A stretch of 64,000 nucleotides of DNA from CAYVRJ01 sp964453645 (lineage in GTDB: Bacteria; Bacillota; Clostridia; Christensenellales; JAWKQI01). The notes below the pieces were generated by a model. That model made no database searches. It was not told where the DNA came from and saw only the letters and a program-made list of their open reading frames with translations. The stretch is from positions 110,797 through 174,796 of the forward strand of contig CAYVRJ010000005.1 of NCBI GenBank assembly GCA_964453645.1, given 5' to 3'. A program made the translations under genes and the position numbers. The stretch's first letter is position 1; each line of letters starts with the position of its first letter. Shown here piece after piece: positions 1 through 7,353 of this stretch.

Positions 1-499
1 CGTAGGTCTCGTAGGCGTGGAGCGCTTGCTTCACCGTGAGGCCTAAGTTTTGCAAGTCCATCACAATACTTTGGGTGGCCGATTGCTCTCGAAACTGTTC
101 GCTCATGCGCTGAGCAGCTTTTTTGGACACCCCTTTTATTTCTGAGAGTAACTCGGGGGTGCTTAGCAGCACATCAAAGGTTTCGTATCCGAACTTTTCA
201 ACAATGCGGGAAGCCAGCACCTCTCCAATCCCCGTGATCAATCCACTAGACAAATACAGCTCAATGGATTCCAAGCTCTTGGGCAAGCTACTCTTCACCG
301 CATTGGTTTTAAATTGCCTGCCAAAGCTCTTGTGGGTGGTCCACGCACCGTAGAAAACGGCGTACTCCCCGGGCATGAGGGTCTGCATGGTGCCCACGCA
401 GGTGCTAATCTCCCCGCTCACGTCCGCTTCGAGTACGGTATACCCGTTTTCATCGTTGCGAAAGATGATATTTAATACCGTTCCTTCGATGGAAGTCAT
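1..499 (-). CDS. recD2: RecD2-type ATP-dependent DNA helicase, N-terminal part (runs off the window)
   Basis: Only the first about 166 residues are present; the gene continues past the left edge. The translation starts MTSIEGTVLNIIFRNDENGY, the OB-like opening of RecD2 helicases, followed by GEYAVFYGAW...GRQFK and then a helix-hairpin-helix stretch (ITGIGEVLASRIVEKFG, EIKGVSKKAAQRM) that precedes the motor domains in this family. RecD2 proteins are 5'-3' superfamily 1B helicases that act outside RecBCD. The ATG lies 6 bp after the metK stop codon, so the two genes are probably co-transcribed. No good Shine-Dalgarno site precedes the ATG. The helicase motifs lie outside the window, so activity cannot be judged. 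Confidence 0.85.
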   Translation of the reverse strand, partial: MTSIEGTVLNIIFRNDENGYTVLEADVSGEISTCVGTMQTLMPGEYAVFYGAWTTHKSFGRQFKTNAVKSSLPKSLESIELYLSSGLITGIGEVLASRIVEKFGYETFDVLLSTPELLSEIKGVSKKAAQRMSEQFREQSATQSIVMDLQNLGLTVKQALHAYETY

Positions 500-504
500 G
501 TGTA

Positions 505-1653
505 TTATCTAAGCTCAATAATTTTTTCCCAGGGCAGATCGATATCCGTCCTGCCGAAGTGGCCGTAGGCAGCCGTTTGTTTATAGATGGGTCGGCGCAA
601 GTCCAAGGTTTCGATAATGGCATCGGGGCGAAGGTCGAAGTTTTTGTTCACCGTTTCGATGATCTTTTCGTCGCTGAACTTACCCGTTCCGAATGTTTCC
701 ACAAAGATGGACACGGGTTTTGCCACGCCGATGGCATAGGCTAATTCAATTTCCAACTTATCCGCAAGCCCGGCAGCGACCAGGTTTTTGGCGACATACC
801 GTGCGGCATAGGCAGCACTGCGATCCACCTTCGTTGGGTCTTTGCCCGAAAATGCTCCGCCCCCGTGGCGCGCATAACCGCCGTAGGTGTCCACGATGAT
901 CTTGCGACCGGTGAGTCCGCTGTCCCCGTGAGGCCCACCGATGACAAATCTGCCCGTGGGGTTGATGAGGAAGATGGTATCTTTGTCGATCAAATTTGCA
1001 GGAATGGTTGTTAAAATTACTTCTTTAATGATATCGCTGCGCAGTTTTTCGATGTCGATCTCTTCGTCGTGCTGGGAGGAGATGACCACCGTGTGCACCC
1101 GAACGACTTTGTTCTCCTCGTACTCCACCGTCACTTGGGATTTGCCGTCGGGGCGAAGATAGGGCAGAGTGCCGTTTTCCCGCACGTCTGTCAATTTGCG
1201 GCTCAGCTCGTGCGCGAGAGTGATGGGCATGGGCATGAGGGTCTTTGTTTCGGTGCAGGCAAAACCAAACATCATACCTTGGTCTCCCGCCCCGGTGTTG
1301 CGCTCACCGTGAAGCTTACCTTCCAGTGAATTGTCCACACCCATGGCGATATCGGGGGATTGGGATTCGATGTGGGAGAGCACCGCACAGGTGTTGCCGT
1401 TAAAGCCATAACTATCTTTAATAAATCCAGTGTCACGGATGGCTTCCTTGGCCACTTCCTGAATATCTACATAACAATCGGTGGTGATTTCCCCCATAAC
1501 CAGCACGAGACCGGTTTTAATGGCCGTTTCACAGGCCACTCTCGAATATTTATCCTTTGCCAACAGGGCGTCCAGCACTGCGTCCGACACTTGGTCGCAC
1601 ATTTTATCGGGATGACCCTTTGTTACTGATTCGGATGTGAACAATTTTCTCAT
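505..1653 (-). CDS. metK: S-adenosylmethionine synthetase
   Basis: Makes S-adenosylmethionine from methionine and ATP in the cytosol, the methyl donor for methyltransferases such as those encoded nearby. The protein (382 residues) has the family opening LFTSESVTKGHPDKMCDQ, the GAGDQGMMFG ATP-binding motif, and the GGGAFSGKDPTKVDRSAAY P-loop-like motif with its lysines and aspartate. Length is normal (about 380-400). The start ATG follows a strong AGGAGG site. A promoter-like pair lies upstream, but I see no SAM riboswitch in the roughly 90-bp leader. recD2 follows directly. Confidence 0.97.
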   Translation of the reverse strand: MRKLFTSESVTKGHPDKMCDQVSDAVLDALLAKDKYSRVACETAIKTGLVLVMGEITTDCYVDIQEVAKEAIRDTGFIKDSYGFNGNTCAVLSHIESQSPDIAMGVDNSLEGKLHGERNTGAGDQGMMFGFACTETKTLMPMPITLAHELSRKLTDVRENGTLPYLRPDGKSQVTVEYEENKVVRVHTVVISSQHDEEIDIEKLRSDIIKEVILTTIPANLIDKDTIFLINPTGRFVIGGPHGDSGLTGRKIIVDTYGGYARHGGGAFSGKDPTKVDRSAAYAARYVAKNLVAAGLADKLEIELAYAIGVAKPVSIFVETFGTGKFSDEKIIETVNKNFDLRPDAIIETLDLRRPIYKQTAAYGHFGRTDIDLPWEKIIELR

Positions 1654-1685
1654 AATTCCTCCTGAGTAGATAGTACTACATGTTT

Positions 1686-1714
1686 ATTATCGCAACATTT
1701 TGTCAGTTTGTCCA
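1686..1714 (-). promoter_or_regulatory. Probable sigma-A promoter of metK
   Basis: On the minus strand TGGACA (1709-1714) and GATAAT (1686-1691) are separated by 17 bp, 30-odd bp upstream of the metK start. Both hexamers are one mismatch from consensus. Confidence 0.55.
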
Positions 1715-1744
1715 TATTATTATAAACGAATACTGGTTTTTTTA

Positions 1745-1792
1745 ACGCTTGACCAGCAGCATCACCGTCTCCACATGGGTTGTCTGGGGAAA
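1745..1792. repeat. Left copy of 48-bp direct repeat (displaced 3' tail of rlmD)
   Basis: These 48 bp are identical to 3654-3701, which lie inside the 3' end of the rlmD-type gene. Read on the minus strand this copy encodes the same ...HVETVMLLVKR residues and then runs straight into a TAA stop, whereas the right copy continues for SICG before TAG. The left copy therefore looks like the original end of the gene, displaced by insertion of 1793-3653. Confidence 0.9.
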
Positions 1793-1798
1793 ATATCT

Positions 1799-2479
1799 TT
1801 AGTTAGAAAGGAATATTTCATCAAAGCAGTATTTAAATAAGTATTTAATCAATTCATCCATCAGTTCAAACAATCTTCCTTCTAATACTTGATATTCCTG
1901 AAAATCGATGGGTTCACGTTGAGAACCATGAGCAACAGAATTTCTTAAGTTAACCAATTTATCTATAATCGGTTGATACTCGTGAAAGTATTTTTCATCT
2001 AAGCCTAACAAGTAAAAGTTCTCTTGCCACACACAATACATTAAGTTGGATTTTGTATTAATAATTGAATCTTTGATTCTGATTTGCCTGTCAAGATAAT
2101 CTGAATTGAATAACTTGGTTAAATCTTTTCTGCGATGAAATTTATGCAAATAATCTTCTGTAGGTGGAACAGAAATCAATTCTTTGCATTTGCGATTCAT
2201 ATCCTCGAAAGAGGAAAACTGCTTTGTTAAAGTAGCAGTTATTAATGAGTTGTTAAACTCTTTAACTTTTCGATTTGTAGAATTTACAAATTTTATATAG
2301 CACTCCATGCAATCCCTAAAAAAACCCTCAAAATGCGCATAAAGCATTACAATTAATACCTTGACTACTGCAATTTTATTATCGTCTTTTATAACATTTT
2401 TAAGATGTCTATACTCATCTAGCCGCCAATACAAGGAGCACTCCATTTCTTCCCGAAATTCAATTAATTGTTCGCACAT
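1799..2479 (-). CDS. HEPN-domain protein (MAE_28990-like), probable RNase effector
   Basis: A 226-residue, mostly helical protein. Near the C-terminus it carries R179-NSVA-H184, matching the R-x4-6-H catalytic motif of HEPN ribonucleases, and near residue 48 the phrase AHFEGFFRD resembles the first helix region of the MAE_28990/MAE_18760 HEPN groups. HEPN proteins are commonly metal-independent RNases in toxin-antitoxin and antiviral systems. The gene begins inside the last 16 bp of the upstream DUF262 gene, so the two are translationally coupled. It is much richer in A+T than the neighbouring metK and rlmD genes. RNase activity and a defence role are inferred from the motif and partner only; HEPN could instead be a structural or sensing domain. 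Confidence 0.75.
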   Translation of the reverse strand: MCEQLIEFREEMECSLYWRLDEYRHLKNVIKDDNKIAVVKVLIVMLYAHFEGFFRDCMECYIKFVNSTNRKVKEFNNSLITATLTKQFSSFEDMNRKCKELISVPPTEDYLHKFHRRKDLTKLFNSDYLDRQIRIKDSIINTKSNLMYCVWQENFYLLGLDEKYFHEYQPIIDKLVNLRNSVAHGSQREPIDFQEYQVLEGRLFELMDELIKYLFKYCFDEIFLSN

Positions 2480-3582
2480 TGTTCAATTGCCTCACCAACC
2501 ATAGTGATTCTTTCTTCAGTGTTTGCCTTTCCGCCAGTCCTAGTTTTCAAAAATCCTTCCGAAATACGAAGTTCAGTCAATGATGTTTTTAATAGTTCTT
2601 TATTTTTTTTGTCCAAACTATCACTACAAAGGGCAAGTCCACAGGTAAGGCTATCATACAAATACATAATAAAATCAGTTTTATATTTTTCTGCTTTTTT
2701 ATCAATTAAACTGGAAAAAGCATTTTTGCCATACATATTAACTATACAATTAAACACCATTTCAAAAGTGCTCTTTTCTTTTTTATAATCAAATTTATAT
2801 TTTTTTAATGTAACCTTTTCCATATAATCTGTTAGAAAAAAATTTAAATCCTTTTTGTAGTTACTCAAATTATTTTTTAAGGAAAAATATCTAAGTACAA
2901 GCTCTTGATCTTTCTTGGTTTCAGAATAATCTTCAATAACATTTTCTATAGCTTTTTTAAAAAATTCATACTGACTACATTGTATTATAAAATCATTAAA
3001 AGAATTTCCCAATAAACGGATAGTGGCATTTCTTACTTCTTGATCACTTAATATTTCACCACCAGTGTTAAGTCTTTTAAACATATGGTACCTAATATTT
3101 ACATCTGTTTCTTTTCTAAGAACCTCAATTCTAATGAAATTTCGCTTAAGCTTTAATTGAATTGGTCTTGGAAGATTATCAAAAGTATAATCATTAAGCT
3201 CTTTAATAATATCGCAACCTGTCAACAATAATTGGCTATTAATCTTTTCACTACAAAAATCTTTCCTTAATTCATCTTCAATATCATTATATCTAAAATG
3301 CAAATAAGTTGAAATTCTCTGTAATCCATCAATTAGTTCATATATTCCATCTTCAATTTCGATTACAAAAATTGGAGGTATTGGCATTTCTAAAATTAAA
3401 GATTCAATAAACATGGACTGTTTTTCTTCTGACCATCTAAACATTCTCTGATAGTCAGGTGAAATTATTAACTCTTTATTATTGTACATATCTAACAACT
3501 CATTAAATGATATATCGAAATTCTTTGTTTTAACAGTTGTAGTTTGAGTATCAATCGCCTGCACTAGCTCTAACTTTTCCAT
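2464..3582 (-). CDS. DUF262 (GmrS/ParB-like fold) protein
   Basis: The protein (372 residues from the chosen start) has the DUF262 hallmarks: SPDYQRMFRWSEEKQSMFIES near the N-terminus, then IPPIFV and the motif D-G-L-Q-R within YELIDGLQRISTYLHF. DUF262 proteins share the ParB/sulfiredoxin-like NTPase fold found in the GmrSD restriction enzyme and in BrxU-type defence proteins. It lacks the HNH nuclease domain (DUF1524) of the full GmrSD fusion; instead a HEPN gene overlaps its 3' end. I chose the ATG at 3582 because GGAGG lies 8 bp upstream; a TTG at 3597 and an ATG at 3588 are also in frame. The base composition is strikingly AT-rich with long A and T runs, unlike the flanks, which suggests recent acquisition. 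Confidence 0.85.
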   Translation of the reverse strand: MEKLELVQAIDTQTTTVKTKNFDISFNELLDMYNNKELIISPDYQRMFRWSEEKQSMFIESLILEMPIPPIFVIEIEDGIYELIDGLQRISTYLHFRYNDIEDELRKDFCSEKINSQLLLTGCDIIKELNDYTFDNLPRPIQLKLKRNFIRIEVLRKETDVNIRYHMFKRLNTGGEILSDQEVRNATIRLLGNSFNDFIIQCSQYEFFKKAIENVIEDYSETKKDQELVLRYFSLKNNLSNYKKDLNFFLTDYMEKVTLKKYKFDYKKEKSTFEMVFNCIVNMYGKNAFSSLIDKKAEKYKTDFIMYLYDSLTCGLALCSDSLDKKNKELLKTSLTELRISEGFLKTRTGGKANTEERITMVGEAIEQCANN

Positions 3583-3614
3583 TATCATAACCTCCAATTA
3601 TTTAATTCTAATAA

Positions 3615-3634
3615 AAATGATACAAACATCATTT
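3615..3634. promoter_or_regulatory. Inverted repeat upstream of the DUF262 gene
   Basis: AAATGAT and ATCATTT form a perfect 7-bp inverted repeat with a 6-bp spacer, in the short AT-rich gap between the rlmD stop and the DUF262 start. Its position would suit an operator or promoter-associated site for the two-gene island. No clear -35/-10 pair was found. Confidence 0.35.
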
Positions 3635-3638
3635 ATTA

Positions 3639-4973
3639 CTATCCGCAAATGCTACGCTTGACCAGCAGCATCACCGTCTCCACATGGGTTGTCTGGGGAA
3701 ACAGATCAAAGGGGGCACAAGCTTTTGGTTCAAAACAATCGGTGAGTAAACTCACGTCCCGGCAAAGAGTTGCAGGGTCGCAGGAGATGTACACCAACCG
3801 CTGGGGTGCACTCTTTTTTAACAGTTCAATGGTGCTTAAATCCAGTCCCCGGCGAGGGGGATCCACAAACACAACGTCAAAGGATTGCCCTTCCTTTAAG
3901 AGTCCTGTTTCGCAGCACAGGAAACGTGCGTTTTCGATCTCGTTCATAGCTGCGTTGGTTTTCGCATCCGCAACAGCCCTTTCCACAATTTCTACACCCA
4001 GCAGTTCCTTTGCTTTGTGGGCCGTACAAAGCCCAATGGTTCCCGTTCCGCAGTATAAATCCAGCACCCTGTCCTCTGGGGTGATTTGGGCGTATTCATA
4101 GGCCTTTGCGTACAGGTTTTGGGTTTGAGGGGTGTTGATTTGAAAAAAGGAGTTGAGAGAGATGTGAAATCGTTTGTCAAACAACGTCTCCGCCAGTACC
4201 CCCTCCCCAAACACTGGGTATGAAACATCCCCGAGGATTGCGTTGGTATTCTTGGTGTTTTGGTTGATCACTAAAGTTTTTAGATTGATCTTTTGTTTGA
4301 GAAACGCTGCTAGTTCATCTGCCCAAGGAAACTCCTTGCCGTTGATCACCAGCCCCACCATTGCTTCTCCCTGTTGATTGGTGCGAATAATCAGATGCCG
4401 AAGCAACCCCGTTCCCGTTCCTTCGTCGTAAACGGCAATGGCCTTCTCCCGCACGAAGGAGAGTACGGCGTTCATCCCCTCGTCCGAATGTTCTTGCAAC
4501 AGACAGCGGGAAATGGGTACGATATCGTGGCTCTTGGGTTTATAAAAGCCCAAAATGGCTTGTCCGTCCCTAAAACCAAAGGGCAGGGAGACTTTGTTGC
4601 GGTAGTGAAGCTCTTTGGGGGAAGGTTTGATCGGTTCCACATCCAGCGAAACGCCCCCAATGCGCTCCAAGCAGTTTTGCACATAATTTTGTTTATATAA
4701 GAGCTGTCCCTCTTGGTTCATAAACATGAGGGAACATCCCCCACACTGCTTAAAATAGGGGCAGGGTGGGGTAATGCGGAAGGGGGAGGGAGAGAGGATT
4801 TCTTCCAGACGGGCAACGCAATATTTTTTTGCAACTTTAATAATCTTTGCCCGGACGTGTTCCCCCGGCAGGGCACCGGCCACAAAGACGACGACATCTT
4901 GGCTTCGGCCCACCCCTGCTCCGTCCACAGTTAAATCATGTATGGTGAATTCTATTACTTCGTTTTTCTTCAT
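3639..4973 (-). CDS. rlmD: 23S rRNA (uracil-C5)-methyltransferase, RlmD/RlmCD family
   Basis: Transfers a methyl group from SAM to C5 of a uracil in 23S rRNA. An N-terminal TRAM domain (about residues 1-60) is followed by a Cys cluster (C71, C77, C80 in CPYFKQCGGC) that holds an Fe-S cluster in this family, then the SAM site DLYCGTGTIGLC, the VDPPRRGLD motif, and the catalytic-cysteine region YISCDPATLCRD. The 444-residue length is normal. The last codons differ from what the duplicated tail at 1745-1792 predicts: ...LLVKRSICG instead of ...LLVKR, because the DUF262/HEPN island was inserted at the 3' end. The core enzyme should be unaffected. Whether it modifies one or two uracils (RlmD or RlmCD) cannot be told. 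Confidence 0.92.
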   Translation of the reverse strand: MKKNEVIEFTIHDLTVDGAGVGRSQDVVVFVAGALPGEHVRAKIIKVAKKYCVARLEEILSPSPFRITPPCPYFKQCGGCSLMFMNQEGQLLYKQNYVQNCLERIGGVSLDVEPIKPSPKELHYRNKVSLPFGFRDGQAILGFYKPKSHDIVPISRCLLQEHSDEGMNAVLSFVREKAIAVYDEGTGTGLLRHLIIRTNQQGEAMVGLVINGKEFPWADELAAFLKQKINLKTLVINQNTKNTNAILGDVSYPVFGEGVLAETLFDKRFHISLNSFFQINTPQTQNLYAKAYEYAQITPEDRVLDLYCGTGTIGLCTAHKAKELLGVEIVERAVADAKTNAAMNEIENARFLCCETGLLKEGQSFDVVFVDPPRRGLDLSTIELLKKSAPQRLVYISCDPATLCRDVSLLTDCFEPKACAPFDLFPQTTHVETVMLLVKRSICG

Positions 4974-4983
4974 AATCTTTCTT

Positions 4984-5012
4984 ATTATATTGCTTCTCTG
5001 TCAAAAAAGCAA
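4984..5012 (-). promoter_or_regulatory. Probable promoter of the rlmD-type gene
   Basis: Minus strand TTGCTT (5007-5012) and TATAAT (4984-4989) with 17-bp spacing, directly upstream of the rlmD start. The sequence also forms a 7-bp inverted repeat (ATTGCTT at 4989-4995, AAGCAAT at 5007-5013). Confidence 0.5.
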
Positions 5013-5093
5013 TGCGTTTGATTTTTCACAAAAAGGGCTATGCAAATGGAGAAAAGTATTGTAGAATTAAGGAAAAAGTTTTCGGAGGTCACT

Positions 5094-5660
5094 ATGGAAA
5101 AGTTTTCTCACGATGTTATAAAGCGTTCCTTTGAAAAGATGGACAAGAGTAAACAAATTTTTATGAACGAATTGGCGCATATCCGTGCGGGCAGGGCAAA
5201 TCCTCAGCTTTTGGACAGCATTAAAGTGGATTACTACGGCACACCCACACCGCTGGTTCAAATGGCAAATATCTCTGCCCCCGAACCAAGGTTGCTTGTC
5301 ATTTCGTTGTTCGATCAAAAGATGCTGCACGATGTGGAAAAAGCAATTCAAAAATCTGAACTGGGGATCAACCCTTCCAACGACGGCAAAGTCATTCGCT
5401 TGCTCTTCCCCGAGCTCACCCAGGAGCGCAGAAAAGAGCTGGTCAAAGGTTTAAAGAAAAAGGCCGAAGATGAAAAAGTGGCCATTCGCAACGTGCGCAG
5501 AGATACCAACGAAGCGTTAAAAAAGCTGCAAAAAGCTGCTGAAATCACCGAGGACGATCTTGCCGATTACGAAAAGGAAGTGCAAAAACTTACCGACGAC
5601 TTCATGGGGCAAATCGACAAACTCTCTGCCGAAAAAGAAAAGGAGATCATGTCCGTTTGA
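5094..5660 (+). CDS. frr: Ribosome recycling factor
   Basis: Splits post-termination ribosomes together with EF-G. The 188-residue protein contains the family stretch HIRAGRANPQLLDSIKVDYYGTPTPLVQMANIS, the IRLLFPELTQERRKELVK segment and the C-terminal three-helix bundle ending DKLSAEKEKEIMSV. An in-frame ATG at 5040 would add 18 residues, but GGAGGT at 5084-5089 sits 4 bp before the ATG at 5094 and the length from there matches the usual 185, so 5094 is preferred. It heads the plus-strand run of envelope and replication genes. In many Firmicutes rpsB, tsf and pyrH lie just upstream; here the upstream gene is the divergent rlmD. Confidence 0.96.
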   Translation: MEKFSHDVIKRSFEKMDKSKQIFMNELAHIRAGRANPQLLDSIKVDYYGTPTPLVQMANISAPEPRLLVISLFDQKMLHDVEKAIQKSELGINPSNDGKVIRLLFPELTQERRKELVKGLKKKAEDEKVAIRNVRRDTNEALKKLQKAAEITEDDLADYEKEVQKLTDDFMGQIDKLSAEKEKEIMSV

Positions 5661-5881
5661 TCAATGTGCTGGGTATGGAAGTGCATACAGCAAAGGAGCT
5701 GCTTTTGCAAACGGGTTGTGTAAAAGCGGTGAACCTTTTCCCCTGTGACGATAAAATGAAACCCGGGGATTCCCATCGGGTGGTTCGCCAAACCTTGGCG
5801 GGTGAGACGGTTACGCTGCTCTTTGGACAATTTATAACGGATATTACGAGGGTGCATGGACAAGACAAAGAAGAAGCTTAA
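5657..5881 (+). CDS. Small protein resembling a single PASTA-like domain
   Basis: A 74-residue ORF fills the gap between frr and uppS, overlapping frr by 4 bp and uppS by 26 bp. It starts at TTG 5657 with AGGAG 11 bp upstream; an ATG at 5675 is an alternative. The pattern VLGMEVHTAKELLLQTG...PGDSHRVVRQTLAGETVTLLFG recalls a PASTA domain (G-x-x-x-x-x-A-x-x-x-L, then V-x-x-Q...G-x-T-V-T-L), but no signal peptide or membrane segment is present. The product could be a small conserved protein of this clade. The family assignment is my inference from spacing of a few residues; the reading frame being real is supported mainly by the tight fit in the operon. Confidence 0.5.
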   Translation: MINVLGMEVHTAKELLLQTGCVKAVNLFPCDDKMKPGDSHRVVRQTLAGETVTLLFGQFITDITRVHGQDKEEA

Positions 5882-6572
5882 CCACATAGGCATCATCATG
5901 GACGGCAACGGCCGTTATGCCAAAAAAAGAGGGTTAATCCGCTCCATGGGGCACAGTGCCGGGGTGGAGAACGTTCGGCGCACCTTAAAACACTTGGACA
6001 AACTGGGGGTTCCCCACCTGACCCTCTATGCCTTTTCCACCGAGAACTGGAAGCGCCCCGAGGAGGAGGTGAGCTTTTTAATGAAGCTCCTCCTCAAATA
6101 TTTAACAAAAGAACTGCCCGAACTCATGGCACAAAACGTTAAAATCGATGCCATCGGCCATCTTTTCGCCCTGCCCGGCGAGGTGTTAAGGGCCATCGAA
6201 AACGCCATGGAGGTTACAAAAGACAACACGGGGCTTTGTGTGCACTTTGCCATCAACTACGGTTCTCGTGCAGAGATCGTGGGGGGCATAAAGGAGATAC
6301 ACAAAGACATTTTGGCAGGTAAACTGACGCTGGAGGACATAACAGAAGAATCCTTTAAAAATTATCTCTACACCAAAGACGTACCCGATCCGGACTTAAT
6401 CATTCGCACCGGGGGGGAGATGAGGCTTTCTAACTTTTTGCTCTATCAGGGGGCATATTCCGAGTTGGTATTTGTTGATAAATACTGGCCCGATTTTGAT
6501 GAAAATGATATTGACTCTGCGATACAAGTGTTTTATCAAAAGCAGAGGCGGTTTGGCGGTTTGGATGATTAA
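5856..6572 (+). CDS. uppS: Isoprenyl (undecaprenyl) diphosphate synthase
   Basis: Cis-prenyltransferase that builds the C55 lipid carrier for peptidoglycan from isopentenyl diphosphate. The 238-residue protein shows the family start HIGIIMDGNGRYAKKRG with the catalytic Asp, LYAFSTENWKRP, and DPDLIIRTGGEMRLSNFLLYQGAYSELVF near the C-terminus. The usual Trp in MDGNGRWAKKRG is Tyr here, a mild change. The ATG at 5856 lies within the preceding small ORF. cdsA overlaps its end by 8 bp. Confidence 0.96.
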   Translation: MDKTKKKLNHIGIIMDGNGRYAKKRGLIRSMGHSAGVENVRRTLKHLDKLGVPHLTLYAFSTENWKRPEEEVSFLMKLLLKYLTKELPELMAQNVKIDAIGHLFALPGEVLRAIENAMEVTKDNTGLCVHFAINYGSRAEIVGGIKEIHKDILAGKLTLEDITEESFKNYLYTKDVPDPDLIIRTGGEMRLSNFLLYQGAYSELVFVDKYWPDFDENDIDSAIQVFYQKQRRFGGLDD

Positions 6573-7344
6573 ACGAATTTTGGTTGCAGTGCTCTTAATC
6601 GGTGTGGCAGGGGGATGCATTTACTTGGGAGGATATTTCCTGTTTTCCCTCATCCTCACGGTGTCCATGCTGTGCCAGTACGAGATGCACACCATCATTA
6701 AGTTAGAAGCACACATACGTGTTGTCAACTATATTGCAGCGCTGATGATGGGCTGTGTCTATTACATGAACCTCTACGGCGGACTTTTGGTGTTGGTCCT
6801 TTATTTCATTATGTTGTGTATCCTAGGGGTTTTAAAGAACGACTTTGAATCTGTGAAGGCAGGGATTTTGAGCTTCCTCTATCCCCAGATCTTCTTTGTT
6901 TTTATATATGCCATTATAGCAAGTCCTCGAAACATCACGGATTTTGTGATTATCTTCACCATACTGGCTTCTTCCGTAACCGATATCTTTGCCCTCTTTT
7001 GTGGCAAGCTGTTTGGCAAGCACAAGCTGTGTGAGACCATCAGCCCTAAAAAGACGGTGGAAGGTGCTGTGGGGGGATTTATATTCGGCAGCCTGTGCGC
7101 CTTTCTCTTTGGTGCACTCTTTGGCGGCACCTTCCACATACAACACAACTTGCTGCGGTTTTTAACTTCGTCTATGATCCTCTCCATACTCTCGCAGTTT
7201 GGGGATTTGTTTGCATCCATCATCAAGCGTCACTATGGCGCCAAGGATTTCGGCAATCTGCTGCCCGGTCACGGGGGGGTGCTGGACAGGGTGGACTCCA
7301 TCATATTCATTGCACCCGTGTCCTATCTTTTGTTGGTTATTTAG
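6565..7344 (+). CDS. cdsA: Phosphatidate cytidylyltransferase
   Basis: Integral membrane enzyme that forms CDP-diacylglycerol from phosphatidate and CTP, the branch point of phospholipid synthesis. The 259-residue protein has several hydrophobic helices and the signature near the C-terminus: SPKKTVEGAVGGF, then SQFGDLFASIIKRHYGAKDFGNLLPGHGGVLDRVDS. The reading frame stays open upstream to 6472, but the ATG at 6565 overlaps the uppS stop and gives the normal length of about 260, so the upstream extension is not used. Confidence 0.95.
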   Translation: MIKRILVAVLLIGVAGGCIYLGGYFLFSLILTVSMLCQYEMHTIIKLEAHIRVVNYIAALMMGCVYYMNLYGGLLVLVLYFIMLCILGVLKNDFESVKAGILSFLYPQIFFVFIYAIIASPRNITDFVIIFTILASSVTDIFALFCGKLFGKHKLCETISPKKTVEGAVGGFIFGSLCAFLFGALFGGTFHIQHNLLRFLTSSMILSILSQFGDLFASIIKRHYGAKDFGNLLPGHGGVLDRVDSIIFIAPVSYLLLVI

Positions 7345-7353
7345 GAGATTTTT

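Noticed and set aside
1654..1744. SAM riboswitch in front of metK
   Set aside because: The leader is about 90 bp with a promoter inside it, leaving no room for an S-box; no kink-turn or terminator hairpin is visible.
1745..1792. 48-bp repeat as an ordinary transposon target-site duplication
   Set aside because: Far longer than known TSDs, and it matches a gene's conserved 3' end, which fits attachment-site or recombination origins better. No transposase is present.
5040..5093. 18-residue N-terminal extension of ribosome recycling factor
   Set aside because: The downstream ATG has a better SD and gives the normal family length.
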